Source: Hymenobacter sp. H14-R3 (GTDB lineage Bacteria > Bacteroidota > Bacteroidia > Cytophagales > Hymenobacteraceae). From it: a stretch of 64,000 bases of DNA. The stretch is taken from contig NZ_JASITD010000001.1 of the NCBI RefSeq assembly GCF_030063445.1, forward strand, positions 1-64,000, in the 5' to 3' direction. The notes under the pieces were generated by a model that was not told the origin of the DNA, ran no database searches, and saw only the letters and a list, made by a program, of their open reading frames with translations. Numbering within the stretch: position 1 is the first letter of the stretch; each line of letters starts with the position of its first letter. Positions 56,565 through 64,000 of the stretch are shown here, in pieces. Made by a program: the position numbers and the translations under genes.

Positions 56565-56792
56565 CTAATCTAGGTGCAGTATGCTTGCTCCTACAAGCAG
56601 CCCAAGGGCCATGAGCAGGCCGATAACCACTCGGCCGAGCCATTTACTGGCCCACGCGCGCTTTTCCTCCAGCAGCCTATCGCGCAGCAAGTCAGTTGAC
56701 CGATTGATTGCCAGATACATAACAAGCCCACCGAATGCTAGCACTCCCCCGATGCTCAGCAGGCCGAACAACATCTCTACTACTCTATACAT
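56565..56792 (-). CDS. Small membrane protein of unknown function
   Basis: A 75-residue protein with two predicted membrane helices (about 8-28, LFGLLSIGGVLAFGGLVMYLA; and 50-72, LGRVVIGLLMALGLLVGASI) separated by a charged loop (NRSTDLLRDRLLEEKRAW). I do not recognise a family. It is read on the minus strand, convergent with the EEP hydrolase and divergent from YfhO. The start ATG at 56792 is preceded by typical intergenic sequence. Confidence is moderate because the ORF is short, though the topology is coherent and codon use matches the neighbours. Confidence 0.6.
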   Translation of the reverse strand: MYRVVEMLFGLLSIGGVLAFGGLVMYLAINRSTDLLRDRLLEEKRAWASKWLGRVVIGLLMALGLLVGASILHLD

Positions 56793-56940
56793 GCCGTCGA
56801 AATTACAGCTGTTCCCGCTCCGGTGGTCAGCTCACTAGCCGGCACGAGTTACGCCCTGCCAAACTCGCGCCGACACCTACCCTTCCCCGCGCCGGCGCTA
56901 CCTTCGGGCCTTCATTGCCTACTCGTATTTAAGCCGCCCG

Positions 56941-59526
56941 ATGGCCGTTTCCGCTTCCTATTCTTCTCCTCCCGCGCCGCTGTGGCAGCGGGCCTGGCCG
57001 CACGTGCTGGCCGTGTTATTCTTCGTGGTGCTGGCCGTGGCCTACTTCGCGCCCATCGTGTTCGACCACCAATCGCTGGCCCAGCACGACATTACCCAGT
57101 TTCAGGGGGGCGCGCGCGAAACGCAGGAGTGGGCCGCCCGGCACGGCCACGAGCCGCTGTGGACCAACTCCATGTTCTCGGGGATGCCCACGTACCTGAT
57201 TTCCATTCACTTCCCCGGCGACCTGTTTGTGTACGTGCAGAAGGCCGTGGCGCTGGGCCTGCCGAGCGCGGTGAGCAACCTGTTTGTGGCCCTGCTCTGC
57301 GGCTATGTGCTGCTGGCGGCGCTCGGCGTGCGCCCGCTGGTAGCGGTGGCGGGCGCGGTGGCGCTGGGCTTTTCGAGCTACAACCTCGCCATTCTGGCGG
57401 CCGGGCACAACACCAAGTCGTGGGCGCTGGCCTACGCGCCACTGGTGCTGGGCGGGCTGCTGCTGGCCTTCCGGCAAAACAAGTGGCTGGGCGCGGCGCT
57501 CTTCACGCTGGGCCTCACGATGAACGTGCGGGCCAACCACCCACAAATTACCTATTACCTTGGTTTACTGGTAGTTATTTACGGCATTATTGAGCTGGTG
57601 GCCGCCGTACGGGCCGGCCGCCTGGGCGATTTTGCGGGCCGCGTGCTGCTGCTGGGCGTGGGCGCGCTGCTGGCCATTGGCGTGAGCTTCGGCCGCCTCT
57701 ACACTACCTATGAGTACAGCAAATACAGCAACCGCTCGCCTTCGGAGCTAACGGCCCTGCCCGCGGCCCCCGGCCAGGCCGCCCCCAGCGCCAAGCAGCA
57801 GGACCGCGACTATGCCTTTGCCTACAGCTACGGCGTGGGCGAGACCATGACCCTGCTCGTGCCCAACTTCTACGGCGGCAGCAGCGCCATGCCGCTGCCC
57901 AAAGACTCGCACATTGCCGCCGCCGGCCTGCCCGAGGAGTACCTCGCCAGCCTGCCCACCTACTGGGGCGACCAATCGTACGTGGCTGGCCCCGTGTACG
58001 TGGGCGTCACAGTGTGCTTCCTGTTTGTGCTGGGCCTGTTTGTGGTGGATAAGCGCACGCGCTACTGGCTGCTGGCGGGCACGCTGGTATCGTTCGTGCT
58101 GGCCTGGGGCAAGAATTTTGAAACGATTAACAACCTGATTTTCGACTACTTACCGGGCTACCGCAGCTTCCGGGCCGTAAGTATGGGCCTCGTGATAGCC
58201 CAGCTGGCCATGCCGCTGCTGGCGGCGCTGGCGCTGGCGCGCGTGCTGCGGCCGCGCGCGGCGCTGCTGGCCGCTGGCACGGCGCCGGCCCCGGCTACCG
58301 AGCCGCTGCACCCGGCCCTGGCCAAGGCGGCGCGGGCCGCGGCCGGCACCACGGCCGTGGTAGTCGACTCGCCCGATAACCGCTTGCGCACCAAGCAATT
58401 GCTCTACGCCGGGGCCATTACGGCGGGCTTTCTGCTGCTGACCTGGGTGGCCAGCCTGAGCTTCGACTACGCCTCGCCGCAAGATGCCGGCCTCACGCAG
58501 AGCGGCTTCACACCGCCGCTGATGAGCGCCCTGCGCGCCGACCGCGCCGACCTGCTGCACAACGACATCTGGCGCGGCCTGCTCTTCGTGGGCCTCACGC
58601 TGGCGGCGCTCTACTTCTACTTAAAGGGCAAAATTGCCGCCACCCCGGCCGCCGCGCTGGTGGCGGCGCTAGTGCTGCTCGACCTCTGGACGGTGGACAA
58701 GCGCTACCTCGGCGAGAAGAATTTTCAGCCCGAAACCATCGCCGAAAGCTTCCAGGAAACGCCGGCCGACAAGCAGATTCTGCAAGACAGCAGCGCCGAT
58801 TTCCGGGTGCTCAACCTCGGCAACCCGTTTAACGAGGCGCGCACTTCGTACTTCCACCACAGCATCGGGGGCTACCACGGGGCCAAGCTGCGCCGCTACC
58901 AGGACCTGGTAGAACGCCAGATTTCGCAGAACAACACCGGCGTGCTCAACATGCTGAACACCCGCTACGTGATAGTGCCGCCCCAAAAACAAGGCGAAAC
59001 CGAGCAGGTGCAGCGTAACCCCGGCGCCCTTGGCAACGCCTGGTTTGTGCGCGAGCTAAAGGCCGTGCCCACCCCCGACGCCGAAATGGCGGCCCTCACC
59101 AACCTCAACGCCAAGCAAGTAGCGGTGTTCGATAGCCAGAAGTTTCCGGCCGTGAAGCCTGCTACTTATGCTGACTCGTCGGCCACCATTGCGCTCACCG
59201 ACTACGCGCCCGACGCCCTCACCTACCGCTACACCGCCGCCCAGCCGGCCACGGTAGTCTTCTCCGAAATCTACTACGCCGATGGCTGGCAGGCCACGCT
59301 CGATGGCCAGCCGGCACCCCATTTCCGGGCCGATTTTGTGCTGCGGGCCATGCAGGTGCCGGCCGGCTCGCACGAAATCAAGTTCGTGTTTGAGCCCAAG
59401 GAATACAAGATTGGCAACACGGTATCGCTGCTCTCCAGCATCGGCGTGCTGCTGGCCGTGGTAGCCGCCGGCGTGTTTGGCTTCCGCCAAGAGAACGACG
59501 AAGTTGAAGCAGAGGACGCTGCTTAA
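56941..59526 (+). CDS. YfhO-family membrane glycosyltransferase-like protein
   Basis: An 861-residue polytopic protein with about 12-13 hydrophobic segments and large extracellular loops. YfhO in Gram-positives is linked to lipoteichoic acid glycosylation and is a GT-C fold protein. Visible family stretches: FAPIVFDHQSLAQHDITQFQ, GREP-like SKYSNRSPSELT, YLPGYRSFRAVSMGLVIAQL, the soluble C-terminal domain (NMLNTRYVIVPPQ ... YYADGWQATLDGQPAPHFRA) and a last TM (SLLSSIGVLLAVVAAGVFG). The sugar acceptor in this organism is unknown. Start ATG at 56941. The ACC-deaminase-like gene follows across a TCATTGCGAGC palindrome. Confidence 0.88.
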   Translation: MAVSASYSSPPAPLWQRAWPHVLAVLFFVVLAVAYFAPIVFDHQSLAQHDITQFQGGARETQEWAARHGHEPLWTNSMFSGMPTYLISIHFPGDLFVYVQKAVALGLPSAVSNLFVALLCGYVLLAALGVRPLVAVAGAVALGFSSYNLAILAAGHNTKSWALAYAPLVLGGLLLAFRQNKWLGAALFTLGLTMNVRANHPQITYYLGLLVVIYGIIELVAAVRAGRLGDFAGRVLLLGVGALLAIGVSFGRLYTTYEYSKYSNRSPSELTALPAAPGQAAPSAKQQDRDYAFAYSYGVGETMTLLVPNFYGGSSAMPLPKDSHIAAAGLPEEYLASLPTYWGDQSYVAGPVYVGVTVCFLFVLGLFVVDKRTRYWLLAGTLVSFVLAWGKNFETINNLIFDYLPGYRSFRAVSMGLVIAQLAMPLLAALALARVLRPRAALLAAGTAPAPATEPLHPALAKAARAAAGTTAVVVDSPDNRLRTKQLLYAGAITAGFLLLTWVASLSFDYASPQDAGLTQSGFTPPLMSALRADRADLLHNDIWRGLLFVGLTLAALYFYLKGKIAATPAAALVAALVLLDLWTVDKRYLGEKNFQPETIAESFQETPADKQILQDSSADFRVLNLGNPFNEARTSYFHHSIGGYHGAKLRRYQDLVERQISQNNTGVLNMLNTRYVIVPPQKQGETEQVQRNPGALGNAWFVRELKAVPTPDAEMAALTNLNAKQVAVFDSQKFPAVKPATYADSSATIALTDYAPDALTYRYTAAQPATVVFSEIYYADGWQATLDGQPAPHFRADFVLRAMQVPAGSHEIKFVFEPKEYKIGNTVSLLSSIGVLLAVVAAGVFGFRQENDEVEAEDAA

Positions 59527-59530
59527 AGTT

Positions 59531-59651
59531 GTTATTGCGAGCGCAACGCAGTGGAGCGCGGCAATCTTTCCTTCACATTAGGATTACTAACTCAGTGATG
59601 CGAACGGCAAGGAGAGATTGCCGCGCTCCACTGCGTTGCGCTCGCAATGAC
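59531..59651. repeat. TCATTGCGAGC palindrome, copy 3
   Basis: Arms of 43 bases, GTTATTGCGAGCGCAACGCA on the left and the complementary CTGCGTTGCGCTCGCAATGAC-type right arm, with two mismatches; loop about 35 bases. The left end is 4 bases after the YfhO stop codon, and the right end includes the ATG start of the next gene (59647-59649). Confidence 0.93.
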
Positions 59652-60558
59652 AGACGATTTCCTGCAAGCTATTCCGCACCCCGCTGCCCGACGCGCGGGC
59701 GTGCGCTTGCTGCTCTGGCGCGACGACCTGCGCCACCCCGAATTACCCGGCAACAAGGCCCGCAAGCTGAAGTATAACCTATTGCAAGCCAAGGCCGAAT
59801 GTTTCGCGCACCTGCTCACCTTCGGCGGCGCGTACTCCAACCACCTGGCGGCCGTGGCCACTGCTGGCCGGCTCTACGGCTTTGCTACCACCGGCCTGGT
59901 GCGGGGTGAGGCGCACGAGCCCCTCAACCCCACCCTGGCCCGCTGCTGCGCCGATGGCATGGCCCTGCACTACCTCGACCGTACCACCTACCGCCGCCGC
60001 GCCGAGCCCGCATTCCTGGCCAACGTGCAGCAGCAGTTCGGCCCCGCCTACCTGCTTCCTGAAGGCGGCACCAACGTATTGGCCTTGAAAGGAGTAGGTG
60101 AATTAATAGCCGAGCTACGCCAGCACACTGATTTCGACGCCGTAGCCGTGGCGGCCGGCACGGGCGGCACCCTGGCCGGCCTCGTGCTGGGCCTGGATGA
60201 GAGCGGCTACCTCGCCCGCGCCATCGGCGTGGCGGCCCTCAAAGGGGCTGATTTTCTGCGTGAGGAGGTTGATGCGCTGACCCTGGCCGCCACCGGCCGC
60301 CGCCTGCCCAGCTACGAGCTGCACACCGGCTATCACTTCGGCGGCTACGCCAAGCTGCCGCCCGAATTGCGGGCGTTCATCCGGGTTTTTCAGGCTGATT
60401 ATGGCGTGCTACTCGACCCGATTTACACCGGCAAGCTGCTATTCGGCGTGCTCGATTTAATCGAAAAAGGCCACTTTGCAAGCGGTAGCACCGTGGTAGC
60501 CGTGCATACCGGCGGCTTGCAGGCCTGGCAGTCAATGGGTGAGTTGGTGAAGGAGTGA
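59647..60558 (+). CDS. PLP-dependent ACC deaminase/D-cysteine desulfhydrase-like enzyme
   Basis: A 303-residue fold-type II PLP enzyme. The PLP lysine is K37 in PGNKARKLKYNLL, the phosphate-binding loop is GTGGTLAGLVLG and LPEGGTNVLALKGVGEL matches the family. Such proteins deaminate 1-aminocyclopropane-1-carboxylate or degrade D-cysteine; the diagnostic active-site Ser/Tyr residues do not allow a choice by eye. The start ATG is supplied by a palindromic repeat and the last residues MGELVKE with the stop by another repeat (60533-60671), so both ends of the gene are repeat-made. No earlier start is visible. Convergent with the GT39-like gene. Confidence 0.88.
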   Translation: MTDDFLQAIPHPAARRAGVRLLLWRDDLRHPELPGNKARKLKYNLLQAKAECFAHLLTFGGAYSNHLAAVATAGRLYGFATTGLVRGEAHEPLNPTLARCCADGMALHYLDRTTYRRRAEPAFLANVQQQFGPAYLLPEGGTNVLALKGVGELIAELRQHTDFDAVAVAAGTGGTLAGLVLGLDESGYLARAIGVAALKGADFLREEVDALTLAATGRRLPSYELHTGYHFGGYAKLPPELRAFIRVFQADYGVLLDPIYTGKLLFGVLDLIEKGHFASGSTVVAVHTGGLQAWQSMGELVKE

Positions 60559-60671
60559 GTTTTGCAAACGACCTTACGCGCACTCAAACCTAATAATTCA
60601 CTCCTTCGCCAATTCGCCAACTCACTCCTTCACCAATTCACCAACTCGCTCACTCGCCAATTCACTCATTG
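60533..60671. repeat. GGTGAGTTGGTGAAGGAGTGA-type repeat covering two convergent gene ends
   Basis: A left block CAATGGGTGAGTTGGTGAAG (60533 on) and, on the opposite strand, a longer right block (60621-60671) made of CAATGAGTGAATTGGCGAGT and further GGTGAAGGAGTGAG units; several extra CCAACTCACTCCTTC units lie between 60590 and 60660. The left block encodes the last seven residues of the PLP enzyme; the right block encodes about the last 15 of the membrane protein. Confidence 0.85.
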
Positions 60672-61857
60672 CCAGCGAAGCCAGCGCAAACACGAACGGC
60701 AGCACGGGAGCCAGGAAGCGCACATCGTAGTCGTCCACGGTGAGCATGACGATGGCGGCTTGCAACAGCGGCACGCCGGCCAGAAACGTCCGTGCTGGCA
60801 GCCATACCGCCGCCCGGCGCCCGCCGCGCACCGCCAGCCAGTAGAGCGGCCAGAGCACCAGCACGCTCATCAGGCGGTGGCCCAGCGAGTAATAGGGCTT
60901 GATGCTGCTAAAAAACACCAATAGCTTGCCCATCATTAATTTAGCCAAAAAACCAGGGTTGTGGGCAGCGAAGTACAGCACCCGCGACATCTGGCCCAGG
61001 CCAGCCGGCGGCATCGCCAGCGGCGCGCTGGGGTGGATGGCCCACACTGGGGTGGCAAACATCAGCTCGCCGCGCTGGTAGGTTTCGACGATGAAGAAGC
61101 TGACCAGCTGGTAGTTGAGCCACCACACGGCCAGCGGTACCGCCAGCACGCCGCTGCCCACCGCCAGCCAAAACAGCCGCCGACGCACTACGTAGAGCTG
61201 GGCCAGGCCGGCCAGGCCCACCGCGGCCGCCACCACAAAGCCGTTGGGCCGCACCAGGGCCGTGAGCAGCAGCAGCACCGCCAGCCGCAGGCCTGCGCCC
61301 CAGCCCCCACCACGCACCCGCACCAGCGCCCAAAATGACAGCACCGATAAGCTGATAAACAGCGACTCGGTAAGCAGGTAGCAGTTAAACTGCTGAATAT
61401 CAGGCCATAGAATAAATAAGCCAGTAGCCAGCGCCGCCGCGCCGCGCCGCCCCCCGGCCAGCCGCCGCACCGCGCCGTAGAGCGCGCCGGCCGCCAGCCC
61501 CGCAATGGCCAGCTGCGCCAGCACAATGCCCCACCAGCCTGCCCCCAGCCGCAGCCACACGCTCTGAAACCACGGGTAGAGGATGTAGCGCTGGTTGTGC
61601 GCGTACTGAAAATTGTCGGCCCCGTTGTTGGCGATGGTGGCCACGGGCGCGCCGGCCTCCTGCTGGTAGTAACCGTGCTGGGCCAGGTTGGTGGCGTAGT
61701 CGAGGTAGCGGGCGCTGTCGTTGGCATAGTGCGGGCCATGAAACTTCACCAAAAACGCGGCCTGCACCAGCAGCCACAGGCCCAGTAGCAGCCACGGGTG
61801 GCGGGGCCACCAGCGCCGGGCCAGCATCAAAACGGAGGGGGGGAGCGCACGCATCAC
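60622..61857 (-). CDS. GT39-like polytopic membrane protein
   Basis: A 411-residue protein with about ten hydrophobic segments. Early residues FHGPHYANDSARYLDYATNLAQHGYY contain the first-loop acidic residue typical of GT-C / family 39 mannosyltransferase-like proteins, which transfer sugars from polyprenyl phosphates outside the membrane. The acceptor is unknown. The C-terminus reads ASLAMSELASERVGELVKE; its last 15 residues come from a repeat and share GELVKE with the adjacent PLP enzyme. The start ATG at 61857 is the second of two Met codons (MMRALPP). Convergent with the PLP enzyme gene. Confidence 0.8.
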   Translation of the reverse strand: MMRALPPSVLMLARRWWPRHPWLLLGLWLLVQAAFLVKFHGPHYANDSARYLDYATNLAQHGYYQQEAGAPVATIANNGADNFQYAHNQRYILYPWFQSVWLRLGAGWWGIVLAQLAIAGLAAGALYGAVRRLAGGRRGAAALATGLFILWPDIQQFNCYLLTESLFISLSVLSFWALVRVRGGGWGAGLRLAVLLLLTALVRPNGFVVAAAVGLAGLAQLYVVRRRLFWLAVGSGVLAVPLAVWWLNYQLVSFFIVETYQRGELMFATPVWAIHPSAPLAMPPAGLGQMSRVLYFAAHNPGFLAKLMMGKLLVFFSSIKPYYSLGHRLMSVLVLWPLYWLAVRGGRRAAVWLPARTFLAGVPLLQAAIVMLTVDDYDVRFLAPVLPFVFALASLAMSELASERVGELVKE

Positions 61858-61970
61858 CCGCCAAATGAAATCGACAAAACGTCAGGGACAAAAAAAACAA
61901 AGCAAAAGGGACAAAATTTCAACGCCCCTTGAGAGGCATTTGAAAGGTACTTGAAAACTAATTAAAGCCA

Positions 61971-62002
61971 AAAAAAGCCCGGCCAAATGACCGGGCTTTT
62001 TG
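61971..62002 (-). terminator. Terminator after the phage tail genes
   Basis: AAAAAAGCCCGG pairs with CCGGGCTTTTTG around a CCAAATGA loop, 18 bases downstream of the stop of the 62020 gene. The T-run on the minus strand fits a terminator of the leftward operon. The 162-base gap to the host gene (61858-62019) contains no tRNA or recognisable attachment site. Confidence 0.85.
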
Positions 62003-62019
62003 CATTTTCTGAAGCCAGC

Positions 62020-62949
62020 CTAAAACCCTGGTGCTAAACCAATCCACTCTAAAACCTGGTAAGCGAAAAAAGGCGGAATGATGGCCACAGCGTCAGCAGC
62101 CCCCGAGGCGTTGCCGCCTGCGTTCTGGATATTGTGGTTGTGTGTGCCTGCGCTGGAAATAGTGAGGTCGCCATACTTTGATGACCCACCGTTACTGTAC
62201 TGAATAGTATTGGCAGGTAGCGCACCATCCGGGCTGTTATAAAATCCTTTAACGTTGGTGCCGTGTGTGTGGTCCCCTGCGTTGTCCATCCCGTGGCTGT
62301 GGGCGGGAAAGTTGTTCATCCCGAGCGTCACGGAAGCATTGCCACCAGCAGACCCAACAGTGTACTGGCTACCTGCGGCCACCGGAAACTTATTCTGGCC
62401 ATTGGTGGCGTTGTTCTTGCCGTTGTTGAACTGCCACCCGTTGGCGGGCGTCCCGTACTTCCCGCGCCCGTCCTGGTCAAACCAGTCAGCTGTGAGCTTA
62501 GCCATCTGCTTAGTTTCGCCCACCATCCTGGTGGCCGCGTCCCGAGCCTTAGACAGCCGCAGGGCACCCTCATAGCGCACTATCACTTTGCTGGCCGTGG
62601 TGGACACGTCCAGCGGCCGAACGCCCACCAGGGCTTCCCCTAAGCAGGCGCGGGATACCCCGTCCTGGTAAGGCCGGAAGTCCGTATCCACCCTGGCTTG
62701 CGCGTACAACTCCACCGGCAAGCTTTGGTCATAGGCACCATCAAAGCGTAGAATCTGGCCATCCAGCCAGACCAGGCCGTGGCCTACATTGACCAGGCTA
62801 CCGTTGGGGTACACCTCACAGCCCGACACCACACAGTTGGGTAGGTCCAGCAGCTGGCCGAACATGGCGTAATACATTTCTGCCTGAAGCGTATTCAAGT
62901 CATCGTTGGCGCGGGGGCGGCCACCGTTGTCAAATAAAAGGAGTTCCAT
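62020..62949 (-). CDS. Phage tail collar/tail fibre-like protein
   Basis: A 309-residue protein. The C-terminal half shows the histidine repeats of phage tail-collar (MdpB/tail fibre) domains: FPAHSHGMDNAGDHTHGT and SSAGTHNHNIQNAGGN, followed by an ending AIIPPFFAYQVLEWI-type stretch, which matches the collar-domain C-terminus. The N-terminal half is a baseplate/adaptor-like region (VNVGHGLVWLDGQILRFDGA). It probably sits at the tail tip and binds the receptor. It is 3 bases downstream of the 62953 gene, so the genes are one transcript. Confidence 0.82.
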   Translation of the reverse strand: MELLLFDNGGRPRANDDLNTLQAEMYYAMFGQLLDLPNCVVSGCEVYPNGSLVNVGHGLVWLDGQILRFDGAYDQSLPVELYAQARVDTDFRPYQDGVSRACLGEALVGVRPLDVSTTASKVIVRYEGALRLSKARDAATRMVGETKQMAKLTADWFDQDGRGKYGTPANGWQFNNGKNNATNGQNKFPVAAGSQYTVGSAGGNASVTLGMNNFPAHSHGMDNAGDHTHGTNVKGFYNSPDGALPANTIQYSNGGSSKYGDLTISSAGTHNHNIQNAGGNASGAADAVAIIPPFFAYQVLEWIGLAPGF

Positions 62950-62952
62950 GAG

Positions 62953-63447
62953 TTAGATGTATTGGATGCGGTATTTTACCATTGCCAGCTTCAGCTGACG
63001 GATGCGGGCGCGCAGGGCGGCTTCTTTGGGTTGGAGTGAGGCGGGCACCTGAACGATGAAGCCCACTTGGTTTAAAAGTTCGGTGAAGTTGTAGTCGTAC
63101 TCATAAGGCGGTTGTTCTTGGAAGAAAGTCATGTATTGCCAGGGCTGTTGTTCCGCCACAAAGTTGTCGTAAGAACCACTGACATCAACCAGTGAATCCA
63201 GGATGCGGATGCGGGCCAAAACGGGGTCAAACAGGTCGTTCAATGCTCGTTCAAACGCCATCGTTTGGCCGTTGTAGCTCAACTGCGTTTTCACCTTCCT
63301 TGTGTAAGCCAGGAAGGTGAAGTGGACTTCAGCCAGCGGGACCAGCACGGCGTTGGTCAAAGTCAAAAAACGGGGCTTCCTTAGCAAATAGGGCTTCAGC
63401 CCTTTCACCAGGTTGGCCAGGTCAAAATCATATCTACTAAGAGCCAT
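62953..63447 (-). CDS. Phage tail/baseplate-associated protein of unknown function
   Basis: A 164-residue protein from an ATG at 63447 (MALSRYDFDLANLVKGLKP); a TTG at 63456 is the alternative. It begins inside the 3' end of the upstream gene (11-base overlap) and ends 3 bases before the collar gene, so it belongs to the same operon. I do not recognise the fold. Position between a baseplate-J-like protein and a collar/fibre protein suggests a tail tip or fibre-attachment part. No membrane segment or signal is seen. Confidence 0.75.
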   Translation of the reverse strand: MALSRYDFDLANLVKGLKPYLLRKPRFLTLTNAVLVPLAEVHFTFLAYTRKVKTQLSYNGQTMAFERALNDLFDPVLARIRILDSLVDVSGSYDNFVAEQQPWQYMTFFQEQPPYEYDYNFTELLNQVGFIVQVPASLQPKEAALRARIRQLKLAMVKYRIQYI

Positions 63448-64000
63448 AAGGAACAAAGTTCAGGGTGTCGGCAAGGGTAGCACCTGCGGCCGTATCAATG
63501 ATGACATAGCCGGCTTCCGTTTCGTAGGCTCGGGTGAACACTTTTGGCGCGGCCAGGCCATTGCGGGCCGATATGGAAAGGAATTCCAGGTCTTCCACTC
63601 CCACCACGGCCTGGATGGCATCTTCCAGCTTAGACACTACCACCTGGCCATCAAACTTCAGGTTGCGCAGGTAGGACGTGATGGCGCTGGCCACTCGGGA
63701 CCGCAGACCAGGAACCAGGCCCGTGGCGCTGTTGGTGTCGTTCAGTTCCACCAACGGGTCATAGTAGATATTCGCCCCGAGCTTCAGCGCATCGGCTTCC
63801 CGGCTTACCAGTTCCAGTTTCGTGCCTGGATACTTGCGCCTGGTAATGTAGCCGCGCACCTGGACTAGCTCAGCAGCTGTGAGGCTGCGCAGGCCACCAG
63901 GCGCGGTGGCGTCATCGGTGGCAACTTTCAGGAACAACCGGCCCGTGGTGTCATTCTCTTTCGCCGTGGCCTGTGTGACCAGCAGCAGCCCCGAGCTACC
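63437..64000 (-). CDS. Baseplate J-like phage protein, truncated by the window edge
   Basis: The reading frame is open from the window edge to the TAG at 63437, at least 188 codons; the apparent start TTG at 63937 is not needed because GSSGLLLVTQATAKENDTTG precedes it. The C-terminal part SRVASAITSYLRNLKF, then VVVSKLEDAIQAVVGVEDLEFL, has the pattern of the baseplate J/gp47 C-terminus, where the last domain packs against the baseplate wedge. The N-terminus is outside. The gene overlaps the next gene by 11 bases. Together with the two downstream genes this marks the 3' end of a prophage or phage-tail-like particle locus. Confidence 0.7.
   Translation of the reverse strand, partial: GSSGLLLVTQATAKENDTTGRLFLKVATDDATAPGGLRSLTAAELVQVRGYITRRKYPGTKLELVSREADALKLGANIYYDPLVELNDTNSATGLVPGLRSRVASAITSYLRNLKFDGQVVVSKLEDAIQAVVGVEDLEFLSISARNGLAAPKVFTRAYETEAGYVIIDTAAGATLADTLNFVPYGS

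Noticed and set aside
60590..60671. CRISPR-like array of short repeats
   Set aside because: The repeats are short, irregular units without unique spacers of constant length, and they encode the ends of two genes. No cas genes are present.
61858..62019. Prophage attachment site in the gap before the phage genes
   Set aside because: The gap contains a terminator but no tRNA or clear direct repeat, and the other end of the element is outside the window, so an att site cannot be supported.

Overview
This 64 kb, GC-rich window looks like the chromosome of a member of the phylum Bacteroidota, most likely Hymenobacter or a close relative (Cytophagales). The evidence is a PorU-PorV pair of the type IX secretion system (T9SS), a secreted protein with a T9SS type A sorting tail, a SusC/SusD pair, a fused MurF-alanine racemase, several CarboxypepD_reg-like surface proteins, TAnnTTTG-type -7 promoter elements and a general lack of Shine-Dalgarno sequences. 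The genus is inferred from gene content and base composition; no rRNA or tRNA gene is present to confirm it.

Layout. 0.1-4.4 kb: an adrenodoxin-type ferredoxin, a DUF2520 Rossmann protein and a large T9SS-exported protein. 4.7-14.3 kb: cytochrome c maturation genes (ccmF, ccmE, ccmD, ccmC, ccmB) split by a convergent hybrid histidine kinase/LytTR regulator pair. 14.4-20.6 kb: a TolB-like outer membrane protein, a DAO-type oxidoreductase, an MBL hydrolase and PssA. 20.7-26.1 kb: porU and porV. 26.3-32.9 kb: an M16-like protein, a lipoprotein, a glycosyltransferase, enolase, a DivIC/FtsB protein, a small exported protein and a DUF2490 protein. 33.0-36.3 kb: anmK, a MazG-like gene, dtd and mltG. 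36.4-44.5 kb: a CarboxypepD_reg surface protein, RNase D and a SusC/SusD pair. 44.5-52.7 kb: a small acidic protein, feoB-feoA, a duplicated pair of surface proteins, an OmpA-like lipoprotein and an alpha/beta hydrolase. 52.8-61.9 kb: murF-alr, an EEP hydrolase, YfhO, a PLP deaminase and a GT39-like membrane protein. 62.0-64.0 kb: three co-directional phage tail or baseplate genes that run off the window.

How the genes work together. Several themes are linked by function. PorU removes the sorting tail of T9SS cargo with PorV as shuttle, and the 1.6 kb gene is a candidate cargo. The ccm genes form most of a System I cytochrome c assembly line. AnmK, MltG and MurF-Alr act on peptidoglycan recycling, strand release and precursor synthesis. 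FeoA/B import ferrous iron.

The most unusual feature is a set of palindromic repeat elements (at least five kinds) that lie against or inside coding sequences. One has removed the natural end of enolase, which now reads 68 codons further and over the start of divIC. One is inserted in frame inside murF-alr. Others supply stop codons, a start codon or identical C-terminal residues (GELVKE) to unrelated neighbouring genes. This resembles in logic the palindromic elements inserted in Rickettsia genes. Three proteins also look catalytically altered: an alpha/beta hydrolase with Gly in place of the nucleophile Ser, a lone M16 homologue without HxxEH, and a TolB-like protein with a degenerate peptidase-MA motif.
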